Positions 36,537 to 49,100 of a stretch of DNA of 64,000 nucleotides are shown here, in pieces (position 1 is the first letter of the stretch; each line of letters starts with the position of its first letter). Position numbers and translations under genes: made by a program. The stretch comes from Asterias amurensis (taxonomy: Eukaryota; Echinodermata; Asteroidea; Forcipulatida; Asteriidae): positions 22,676,349 to 22,740,348 of the forward strand of contig NC_092651.1 of NCBI RefSeq assembly GCF_032118995.1. The letters run 5' to 3'. The notes under the pieces were generated by a model. The model was given only the letters and a program-made list of their open reading frames with translations, did not search any database and had not been told where the DNA came from.

Positions 36537-39500
36537 CTTGCTGTCTGGAAGAACAAGTCAAAATGGCCGTCGGAAAAGTCCAAAATGGCTACCCTAAATT
36601 GTCTAGATTCCTACCGTCGATGGGAGAAAACAAATAGAAAAAAATGCTATGGATAGAGGGTAGATGCCAAGAAAATGCTACAGTATGGACGGGTGTCAGC
36701 CATATACATGTATCTACATGTTAAGTTGAACATTCGGTTGTACACAGATCATCGTACATTCGCAGCTATTTTTTCCTTTTCAAATTTTGACAAAATGGCG
36801 AGGTCCAAACTGTCATTTTCCCCCGCATTAAAAAAAGTTAATAATAAACCGAGACTCTACAAAAAACATGTTGGCTGTATCGACATCATCAGGGATCAAA
36901 GTACAATCCCTCAACGATATCGCTGAATTGTACCGTTGAGTATTGTATAAAACCATCTATATTTATTATTGTGGATGAACCCGGCAGCTTGTGTGCATAT
37001 TTAATGATGTTTACTATGTATGTAAATTGAATGGGTTCTAGCCAGTGAGCAGACAATGAAAGGTCATTTTGATGACCTGGCGAGCTGATTATTTTACGAC
37101 CCAAATAAGAAAGAAAATTTGAGTATTTTCCTGCAATATATTTCATGGTTATTTAAATGTACATTTTAGTATATTATGATTTTTTATCGGAATACAGATA
37201 AGTCTTATTCGGTTGCATTTTGTTTCAATTCATGAAAGTTACAATTAATATTATAAATATTTGTGGTCAAAAAGCAATCATTAATTATTCCAATCTCTAG
37301 TAAACAAAACACTTGTAGTTGTATCAGAGGGGGTTTAACACTTGATGGCACAGCTGTACATGTACTTACAAATCTATATTATGATTAATGACTCGCACAG
37401 TATGTTGTGTTAATTTGGGGGTTTTTTCGAAGTGCTTTAAAAAAAAAGCTGCTTCTGAGGCGATCTGTAAAATTCGAGGCCTTTGATAAAGTAAGTAGGC
37501 TAATAGCGCAAACTTCCCTACGGTGTTGAGAGCTTGTCTTCTTGCACCCAAACTTTATTTTATTGTCGGCAGTTGATGGGAACAGAAAATCAACTGCACC
37601 TCATTACTCGGGGCGAAATATAAAAAAAAAGGTTCAATGACTTTACAACTCCTTTTATTGTTTTAGATTATTTGAAAATACTTTTCATTTGGATTTAGAA
37701 GGGGAGAATTAAAACTAAAAAGTTCAATGACTTTACAACTCTTTTTAGTGTTAAAGATTATTTTAAAAACTGTTGGTTTTTTTTCTTTTTTTTTTTTTTT
37801 TGACTCAATCAATGATCCCGCTTGCTGTTTCAAAAAAAAAATGAAACGTGTACGTCTTGTTGAAAATACTGGAATAATGGAATGTTTACTTTGAAAACAC
37901 ACAACAAAAGTTCAAGTATCCATTCAATAGAAAGGATATTGTGTAAACAGAAAGCGTTCCCCTTTGTTGTTTTTATTTTGTGTAGAGAATACAGAAAGAA
38001 AAACATTTTGGAAGTGTCAGGGCTTTGTTTATTTTGCCCTCGCGTGTCCCAAGAATAATATGCAAACAATTCGAGAAAGACTCTGCTAGGGTCGAAACGT
38101 CAGGTCATTTAACTATTTTTTGCAAAAAGTCAACCTGTAACATAGTGACAACGTGCATTCTGGTTTAGATACATACATTCAATTTAACCTATGTTTTTTT
38201 TACTAGTAAACTACTAGTCGTATTATTGTTATCAACAATAAAGAAAAACACACAATGTCATAAGGTGTTAAAAAAATCTTGTGTTTTATTTTAAAATTGT
38301 AAACGGACATGTACACGACATACGTAAGCAAAAACCATATGAAACCTTAATCAGTGATGGGGTTAAAATGCCTTGCATGGATCCATCATTGTTCTACATC
38401 AAGAACCAGTTAACCTCCCAGGATTCATGACACAACGTGAAAAAGTTCTTTATACTCTCTAGTGGTGACTGTTTCACTTCTTTCGAGAACATTTGAAGGA
38501 TATTATCCACAAATCCCGAGAAATCAAACATCCCTGCCAAACGGTTATTAAGTAAAACAAACATCGCATTTGGAAACAAAGTCAATCAAAACTGAAAATG
38601 CATTTCAATCGCGTTTTGTTATCGACACATCCTGTCTGGAAGTTATTTGATATAAACACCACTGGTTTAGTATTTTGATTATCGTCATCTGTTTAACACT
38701 CCAAGACTCAACGAAATATCTACAAGCTTTTCTATCTTGGTCAAATATTCACAAATTTTCAACAATTTAAGTGCATTTATTGCTTCTACTATTTTTTTCA
38801 GTATTTTAAAAAAGCATTTGTTTGTTGTCTTAAAACATGAACAGTCAGTCAGTCATGACTAATGCAAAAGCTGACTTTTAATACTTACAAAATACTCCAA
38901 TCAATACAAAAAATCCCTTCATTGTTAGTCACATACAAAAATATACAAATCTTGCGTCCTTACAATCATGGGCAACTTTATGTACACAACCTCAGTCTTA
39001 TAGGAACATCAAATAATGGAATACATGAACATGAATTTGTGTCAAGATATGGAATTCTTTATGTGGGATCGTCCTCAGAGAAAAGAAAATCAATCGTGAA
39101 TTCGACACAATAAAAAATCCATCAACGAAATTTACAGACGGTGACCAAATGCTGTTAAAAACAACCATAGATCAGGAGCAGTTATTTTCGATTCACAATT
39201 ACAATTCACCTCTCTATTATGTTTAAAAATGCGACTCTGCGGTCAACATGAGGTCATCTTGATCACAGATGTAGTTTGTACAACAACCACACTCCTATGA
39301 GGCACACCGGTGTCAAACACGCCAGACTTCAGTCACTTCAAGCCTTCAACAATGGGCTTTATCCATGTAAAATTAACCACAAACAATGAGCATGTAACTA
39401 GGTACGCTCATCTGAATACTAGTAATAGGCATACAGTTGTGAAATTATTTATAAATGCCTAAAATATTGGCCAGTGCACCAAAACGAGTGTGCCAAACAC

Positions 39501-40182
39501 AAACGAATTTAAACCGTAAACAAACAAATTGAACAGCGGGAGCTACACGTGCTTATCATATCCGCCATTTTGGAAATCAATATGTACACAGGAAATGACT
39601 CCCAAAAACTGTGCAGATGTGCGTCCCGTGTTATGCAAAGGGTCAAGAGGTCAGAACTGTACATGTAGGACCTCCTTGGAAGATCTTTGTCTTTGGATTT
39701 TGGTTCTAAAATGAATTTAGAATGCATTTATAATGCTTGCTGAATGCTGACATGTTTGCAGGGTTGATATGTTGGTGTAGGAATCATGGAGATGTTTGGA
39801 CTAAGGGTCATCTCACACGAGGCAATGTACAGGCAAACAGTTCCAGGCAATCTCAAAGAAGAGAAGCCATTCACATTCAAATGTTCTTATAATTTTCTTG
39901 GAAATTATAAGACATTGCTTGAAAGAGTTCTCATGTGCTTACCGAATAAGTCCTGCAGCATGCACTGCAGTTGGTTGCCTCAAAGTTGCCTTGTATAAGT
40001 TGCCTCGTCTGACAACTTAAAAAAAAAGACTCAATCGGCTCTAATAAATTTACGTCGTGTGAATTTTGATGACGGTGGTCAGTGTAAGTGTCTTCTTTAC
40101 TGAAGTCTACAAACTATTCAAGGGAGTGGATTTGATTGACAGTCCAGTTGTCAACAGTTTCTTGGTTTTAGAATTGCACCGT
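36537..40182. other. Region between the two M6-like genes, with 3' UTR of the distal copy
   Basis: No exon recognised. Minus-strand AATAAA hexamers (plus-strand TTTATT at 38776 and 38285) may end the distal M6 mRNA, implying a 3' UTR of 1.4 to 1.9 kb. A GGTCGAAACGTCAG motif at 38089 resembles the core of the stem-loop repeat. A poly-T run is at 37783-37801. Confidence 0.4.
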
Positions 40183-43100
40183 TTATATGAAGTGCTCGCT
40201 ATAGCCTCGTGGTGCAGGGTGTGAACCAGCTGAGGTCATAGACGGCGCTGGTTCCGGCTCACTGAAACTGGTAAGCGGCCGACCATTCCTCTCGTATCCT
40301 CCAGAGTAGTTGTTACCCCAACGTCCGCCACCGAACACCCCGTCGCTGTTTTCACCACTGCCTTGTTGGTTACTCCCGTGTACGCTTCCACTGCCATCGC
40401 CAGCATCTCGGTCGTAGTATAAACTGTTACTTGGCTTCGAGTTACCAGGATAATGGTCCTCGCCTCCATAGTTCATGGGCCTACTGTTCACTGGGTAGTT
40501 ACCATTTGCCTGTCCACCACTGGTGCTACTTGAATAACTTGGTGCCCAGCCGTTCGGGTGTCCAGCCCCGTAACTTGGTGGGGGTCCAATGTCTGTTCCA
40601 GCGACACTCATCGCAGCTTCATCCGTACCGTGTCGGCTTCCCATGCTTGGCGGTACCATAACGTCTGGGGACGGGTGCAGCGGTCGCTCAGCGTAGTGGT
40701 TCTGCAGAGCGCCAACCGGCTCCCTGTCGTAATTCAAGTTTAAATTGTTCATGGCGTAGATCTCGTCACCGCTCAGAGCTTCATTGTTGTAGGCTGTCAT
40801 CCGCAGGGTGGACGCCGTGCTGTTAGCACCGACGTGGTTGTTACCACCGCGAACACTGACTGATTTCAAAGATCCTTGCGACCCTCGGAGGACATTGTTT
40901 CGGCTACCCCTCAATGAGCTTCGTGCGCGCATGGAATGACGACCACTTGCCCGTACCGATCCCGTCCGGACGAGGTAGGCACCAGACTTCCTGTTGACGT
41001 ACCCATCCTTAAAACGATCCCGGAGTTTGGCAAAGTTGGCGGCGTAGTTTATCAGGAAATGCAACTGTAGTGAAAAAGATAATAATTAGCTCATTAAAAC
41101 CAATTCTGCCTGAACTTTCAGTTTTAAGCCCTTTTCACATAAGAGCAACTGAGTAGGGTTCCCTTTCTTTATTTTAGCTTTATTTTATCAATTTTTTACA
41201 AATAAATCTTCATGTGAAAGGACAACAATACTTGGACTGTCAATATTGAAAGCACGTTCTAATATATGTAATTATCTTTGGTGTAACATGAACTTTTTAA
41301 TTCAAATTGGTAGAGTTTTCTTTTAAAAATTGCACAGAAATACTTCAAATATATCGAATTGATGATTGTATTTATTGACTTCTTACCATTGATAATGTGA
41401 CGAGAACCGCTGCAAAGAATGCCAGTGAATACCATAAGAGAACAGGCTGCAAAAGAAATAACAACAATATTTAGTTATTTTTCACTTTGAAACTTCACAC
41501 AAAACATCTTCACAGGAGTAGTCCAAGGAAGTCCATCACAAAAAGCCCCCCCCCCCCAAAAAAAAAAAAAAAATACATCTTCCACGAGCCTCTGGTCTAT
41601 ATTAAATAAACCCAAACAATTGCCAATATTATGATCAAACGAACTTTATTGTTTTACTGAAAGGCAGTGGACACTATTGGTAATTGTCAAAGACCAGTCT
41701 TCTCACTTGGTGTATCTCAACATATGCATAACGTAACAAACCTGTGAAAATTTGAGCTCAATCGGTTGTATAAGTTGCGAGATAATAATGACAGAAAAAA
41801 CACCCTTGTCACACGAAGTTGTGTGCTTTCTGATGCTTGACTTCGAGACCTCAAGTTCTTAACTTAAATTCGTGGAAAACTACTTCTTTCTCGAAAACTA
41901 CTTCACTTCAGAGGGAGCTGTTTCTCACAATGTCTTATACTATCAACCTCTCCCCGTTACTGGTAATAACTGGTAATAAAGAAAGGATTATTTGTGATGA
42001 TTATTATTTTGAGTAATTACCAATAGTGTCCACTGCCTTTAACAATGTTACACAACTTTCTTCTTTAAATATTCAGACAATAAATACATCTTGACCAGGT
42101 GTAGTCCAAGGAAGTACACATCACAACAACAACAAATCTTTCACAATCTCTGGTATATAAATAAACCAAACTTAGCTACCTGACAATGACTTTTCTCAAC
42201 TTTCAAACGAATTTATTGTTCTACTTACACTTGTACACAATTGGTCGAGTTCCGTATCGCAGATTTTGTCCCTGTTCTGTCCGTCTGTATCTTGGTAAGT
42301 TGCATCAACCAGAGCTGAAAACACCAATAAGAGATATTCAAATTAAGATCATATTGAGGTGTTAATGAAGTCGAGTGTTCTGTTTCCATATTATAAGAAA
42401 TCGGCTGAAGTCATTTTGCTCGTCTGTTCCAGATGACAACTTGTACTTTCAGTGTATCCGTTATCCAATCCATGGAAAACGCAGACGAGGTCAACCTAGG
42501 TCAACATGGAAACATGAACAGAGGGACCTCTCCAGACTGGGCACTGGGTGGTCTGTGGAGGGTGGAGGAGGCAGAAGTGGCAGCTCAAGACCGGTCTATT
42601 TAGAAGCTTCTCACCAGTCAGTCAGCCAGTGCAAAAATGCATGATGCTAACTGATGATGATGATAATGATGATGATGTCCAATTTGCGGACAAGTGACGT
42701 CATACATGCTATATACATTGTAAAAAGAGTTCAGTTCCATCCGTCAAACTTTTGCTTCAACCTCGTTGCCATAACCAACATCACCAATAGTCAGGGCCAA
42801 AGCTATAATTAAATGGTTTTGATACCTTTTGTAGATCAACTTTTTGGCCAATACATGAATCCAAATTCAATGTGAATATAACCACCTGTTGAAGTTTCAG
42901 GTTATTAGTCGTCAAGCTTTTGACATTAAAAAACGGACAAATCACAGAGCGATGTTTCAGTACTTACAGGTAAATACGTTCTATCTCCATGGTTTCATAT
43001 TCTTAAATAATGTTCATGGCATTGTTTTACCAAAATAAAAAAAAACGGGAAAACTAAAAAACAAAATGGGAAAATCACAGAGCGATGTTTCAGTACTCGC

Positions 43101-46100
43101 TGGTAAATACGTTCCATCTCCATGGTTTCATATGCTTATAAATAATTTTCGAGGCATTGTTTTACAAAAAAATGAAAAATACAGCAACTCTTTAATGGAT
43201 TTTTTTTACCACCATTATCTTCAAATGGACGGTGTAAATGGGGAGAGGTTGATAGCAAAAACATTGTGAGAAACGGCTCCCTCTGAAGTCACGTGTTCGA
43301 GAAAGAAGTAATTTTCCACAAATTTGATTTCGAGACCTCAAGTTTAGAATTTGAGGTCTCGAATTAAGCATCTGAAAGCACACAACTTCGTGCGACAAGG
43401 GTGTTTTTTTCTTTTATAGTTAATCTAGCAACTCCGACGACCAATTGAGCTCAAATTTTCACAGGTTTGTTTTATGGATATGTTGAGATACACCAAGTAA
43501 GAACACTGGTCTCTGACAATTACCAATAGTGTCTATGTGTCTTTAATGTAAATCTGTGGTTATTGCGTTTTGTGTCTGCAAAAGGTACCCGAACCCTTTA
43601 ATCCGAATAAATCTGATGGTTTACATACCACGTTGTTTCAAGAGCCATTATAAAGCTTTACAGGTACTTGGCGCTTTGCTTACCCCATTGTTTGAGCTCA
43701 ATGCAAAGCGCATCTTGTCCATCGACTGGTGGGTAGAGCCGGGCTTCGCAGACACCACGTCTCTGGATATAGAAGAAGATGACGGGTACCAGCGAAACGA
43801 AACTCAGTGCTAGCCATATGAGGAACAGTACATACACGATGATCATGAACTGCAAGTTAAAAAAATATTTGTATATATTATTTTCCAGAGAGAACAAAAA
43901 TAGCATGCGAAGTTTTGTTACCACTTGTATTGGTATTGTGCCCTGTTAAACCTATCAATCCTGCCTGAGTTTTAAGTTGAAGCCCTTTTCACAAAAAAAC
44001 AATATTATTTAACAGGAACCCCCTTGCTTTATTTGAGTACGGTTGTAAAATGTTACAAATAGTAATTCGTGTGAAATGACAACAATGTTTGAACTGTCCA
44101 AAATCCCTTGTGAGTGAAATTTTAAAATAACTTTTTGAAAAGACTCTCTTTGGTTTTACTAGAGCTCTTGTTTTTATGTAACATAATACTATTGACGTCT
44201 TAGATAGTGCACGTATCTACCAAATAAGGTACTCAAGGCGCTGAGTATATACAAACTTTCAGAAAGATAGGTTATTGCAGTTGATGAATTTTGAGACCCA
44301 ATTTTTAGCACCTTATAAGGATTTACAAGGTGCTACATGGACTATATCAATTAAATTGATAGAGCAATTTTGTAGGTTTTACAGAAACACTTCAGATTTA
44401 CAATCAAACATATAGATTTGATTGCAAAATATATTACGCATAACATCATGGTTGTGTTCCACAATTCTGTATCCTCAAAGGCACAATCCACTCAGCTCTG
44501 CCGAACATTTGGGTTCAAACAAAATTCAAACTGAAGAGTCTTACCAGCCCAGTTTGGCATCTTCCTTTGGCCCTTGTGTTGAATCTTGACATGAACTCTT
44601 TCCTCACAGCTCCAGTACCGAGGCATGATATCCCAAATAATGCTATGGCAATCAGAGCCATGATTGGACATTCCACGTAGCAGGCTATTGCAATATATCC
44701 AATCCTGTAGCAAAGAAACAAGTAACACAACATAAAACACTTATAGACTACCGGGTCATCTCGATGCTCCAGAATTGCAAGGGTCGTGGGTTCGAATCAC
44801 AGGACTCGAGAAAGTACTGAGTACACTCTAAGAAAAACATACCCAATGTTGCGTAAAATTTTACTCTTTGTGGTGTTCAAAAGGGAACATGGTCGTTTGG
44901 AGGGTAAAACGGTACGCAACAGGGGTTGCGTCGTAATTTACTCAATTTCTGTGTAAAACGGCTACCCAACTATGCGTCAAATTTCTTACCCAACTTTGTT
45001 GTGTCAAAATGTACCCAACAACCGACTACCCATTTACTCAGTAGTTGAGCACCATTACCCCAAGTGTTGAGTAAAAAAGAAGTAGTGCATTTTGGCAGCA
45101 AAACGGACACTACTAAAAAATTAAAAAAGCCATATATACATTGAATTGGACTGGATAGTATAATTTCCGATTAATATGGTGATCACAACCCTATAACCAA
45201 CTTGCATAAAACGACCGGAGTGTTTGTGTACATTCAGGGGTGAAAACGAAAACAAAGTTCTCGCGAGCAGACTATAAGTAACAATCTCTTTTTAGAAGCG
45301 GTGTTGGCTCTCAAAAGAGCCGTTTGGTTTTGCCAAACCTGTTATTGACGAAATTGAAGCTGCTATCCGCGTATTTCCTGGTGATGCATTTCTCACTTCA
45401 ACAGACTGTTGTACCTCAAACATAATGCCAAAATTCTCTCAACTGTGGTTAAATGAACATCAGAACATCAACGACCTGCAACATCAGAACTATGTCCACC
45501 CCATCAACCTTTGATTGTGACTTGTTGTGCCTGCGACTTGTATACGTCCGTGTGTAATGTGCACGTTGCATTATGGGTAAAATGGTTTCCACGAGGAGCA
45601 GTTTACCCAATTACGTGCAACATTTTACCACAAAAAAGAGCATGTCCTGCTTTTTTTAGTACGTCGCAAGGTAAACTTGACCCTGTGGCGAGGAAAATGT
45701 GTTTTTGTACCCATAAGTTGCTTCCACTGGCGAATTTTTTTATGCAACTTAAAAAGGTACAAATTACCTTCTCGAGAGTACAAGCCAAAAAGCCACATAG
45801 CCCAACATTGCGTAAGAAGTTACTCAACTTTCGTACCCAGCACATTTACTCAGCAAGTTTTTACACTTCTTTTTTAGAGTGTAGACAGTGCTAACACACA
45901 TCGGTGAATGGGCAAAAATAATAATAGTCTTTAACATCTCGTATATCGTTGCGGTACCCGCTGCCAAAACAAAGGATTCGAACTGCCTCGGTAGTCTAGT
46001 TGGTAAGACACTGCTCTAGAATTGCAAGGGTCGTGGGTTCGTATCCCACCCGAGTAAAATGCTTATGATATTTTTTTTCACAGGACTCGGGAAAGTACTG

Positions 46101-49100
46101 AGTATACAGCGCTAACACACATCGGTGTATGGGTAAAAAAATTAAAAAATAATAATACTTGGAATAAGACTTGGAAAACAGTTAAGAAGTAAATATCAAT
46201 GTTGAAAGTGCCGGAGATTCGAATTTTGGGAGTCTTTCCAAAAGACTTAATAAACAAATTTAGTGAGTTTAATAGTAGCGCAACAAAATTCCATTTCATT
46301 TAGTCTGTTTGTGAAGCCATGAACTCTCATGAAAGAAAACTTAAGCACTGTTCTAGACAATCAAATGGACGGAAGACAAAGAGGGAAGATTGTAATGTTA
46401 TGAAGTTATTCAAAAAACTATTTAGGGTTTAAAATGTTCACTTTTGAATTCTCTAAGAGGCTGACTCTTGTATTACTGTTGCCATTTGGAGTTATAGTCA
46501 AGAGATCCATCCTTAACCCTTATTCTACAACACATTTTATAGTGAGGAAAACTTAACTGCACATACGAATATTTTTGCCCTAGCCATAAAACGTGTAATG
46601 GATTGGACAGGGGAAATAGCTTTGCAAGTTATTGTGCCTTTGATTATCCGAGCAATTGACACTCCATATGTATATCATGGGGTGTTTTGTGCCATAGTAT
46701 ATGGCTATCGCAAATTTGAATTTAAAAAACAAATGTAAACAATTTAAAAAGAAAGTGTTTTTAAATGGCTGTCATTCCTTGTCAATACCTTTATGTTTTC
46801 AAAGGAAAACCTGGGATGCCCCTTTAGTCAACTATCTTCTTTTTGCTTCATAAACTCTGACGGTGCGCCAGTTCTATGTTTGTCTCTCTAAGACACAGAC
46901 CTGTTTGACAATTGTTTCCTAATTTAAAGTTTTTTTTGTCTGAGTAAAATCTTACCAATCATCCATTGAATCGCTGATCAGCGTCTTTCGAAAGAGTTCC
47001 GATGTTTGTTGCCCAGCGATTACGGCTGCGATGCAGAATAGAACTGCCCCTCCAAGGAACGCAAACACTGATAAGAGGCTCGGGCACGGGCATCGGATGC
47101 AACAGGTCCGACAAGGACCGGGAACTGAAAATAAAAATAATTTATGCAAATGCAGAGTGATCAAGGAGTTAAAACTAAATTACGTCTCGAGGAATAGACC
47201 AACAAAAAGGGGATCATGAAAACGAACTGGGCTGCAAAATGTATAACATCACGCCGTCAGGTTGGTCAGTTGTTTTGGCCGATTTGACCAAAACATTATA
47301 GAGTAAAATTGTAAACAACAATAGTTGTTTTTATAGATTTGAGAATAGAAAGATATAGGCCCAAAGCTTTCATTGTGATTGTTAAATGTACACACACTTT
47401 TGCATTTGTAACCAACATCCTCTGTCAAAATTTGTTCGAAGATAAACAATCTATTACATTGGGCATTCTAGTTTTGGAGCATCTAACCGAAGACAATTAA
47501 CGGTCCTCCACCGTGACAGAGCTGATTATCGACCTAATAAAATTAACAAAGTCACAATACACACATGGAAACATGGAATCTGTCTGGTCCCACAGTCTGA
47601 TCCTACAGTCTGGTCCCTCATAAGAGATGAAAGTTGAGGTTAATTATTACCAATGTTTGTACAGGAAACCAGACAAAAAATACCACTATGTAAAAACCCA
47701 GATGCAGGTCTTATTTTATTTTACTATAATAAAGGCTTAAAGGGTATACATGTATGTACTTTTTCCTAACAAAAAACACAATGTCCACAGATATACTTTA
47801 AACTTACACAGTTTGAAGATTATGTTAGTAGAAAGCTTCCTTTGAAATTTTACTTACTGAGGTGCTGTAGTTTTTGAGAAATGAGTAAAAGTAATAATTT
47901 GTGTCTCAGTTTTAGCATGTAAAAACGTATTAACCAGTTATGCTATGGTTTTGGTATAATATCATAACTGGTTAAGGGGATTTTACATGCTAAAATAGTT
48001 TTGGTCTTATGAGACCAAAACTATTTTGTGACTTGTTTTACTCATTTCTCAAAAACTACACAACCTTAGTAAGTAATATTTGAAGGGAAGCTTTCCACTA
48101 TCATTATCTTCAAACCCTGTAAGTTTAATGTAAATCTGTGGACATTTTGGAAAAGTACCCTAATCCTTTAAGACCAATTTGCATATTTTCACGACATGAA
48201 TGGTCTCCATGCACATTCTCCAGTCTGCCATCTTGGGAGTCAAAATGTAAACAAGCGTCTCTAATTGTCTGCTCATAAAAAAAAAAACATTTATTTATAC
48301 ACAAAACACACCAACACAGTGAGCCAGTCTTATGGGAAATTGTAAACATGTGTTTATGCATTTCTACCAAGTCAAGGGTGATTCCCCCTTGGTTCCACTG
48401 GGGAACATTAAGAATGTTCCAGCAGCCCGGAAAGACATACATCCTAGAAGGGTGTAATATCATCCATATACCAAGAATTCATGTCAATGGAACTCGTTTT
48501 TAACTCAACAGGCGTACACTACTTGCCCAGTGTCCTCCCATTTAAAGGCACTGGACACTGTTGGTAATTACTCAAATAATTTCCTTGGTAACGAGCAATG
48601 GAGAGCGGTTGATAGTATAAAACATTGTGAGAAATGGCTCCCTCTGAAGTAACGTGTTTTTTTGAGGCGGTGAATTAGATCTCACTCGCAGGCCTGAAGC
48701 CTTTTTGTAATTTATTATGCACCAAAGCACACAAATACTTTATTATTTTCTTGCAACTTACTTCGATGATCAATTGAGTCAAACTTTTCACAGGTTTGTT
48801 ATTTTACGCATTTGTTGGGTTGGGATGCACCAAGTGAGAATACTGGTCTTTGACAATTATTACCAAATGTGTATTACACATATAAAGTGTTCGCTCCACA
48901 ATCAAACCCCTTTGTCAATAATTGTGTCAATATCAAATAATTTGTTTATAATTTTTGTAACGAAGTGTGTATAATTTTAAACCGGAATTGTCTGACATAT
49001 TATAGTGTCAAAAGGACTGAGTATTGCTACCAGCGGGGTTTGACACGCCAGCTGTTCAATTCCTACAACATTTTAACCGCACAGTAAATCAAATTGCGGC

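Noticed and set aside
37366..37551. First exon of the proximal M6-like gene ending at the GTAAGT near 37366
   Set aside because: It leaves two bases, while the next exon needs one; it could only be a UTR exon.
40236..40743. Overlapping ORFs opposite the long M6 tail exon
   Set aside because: They are shadows of the 882-nt exon on the other strand; no splice sites of their own.
45984..46056. Possible tRNA gene with A and B boxes
   Set aside because: The same head is fused to a shared body in several copies, so it is a SINE; the anticodon arm does not fold cleanly.
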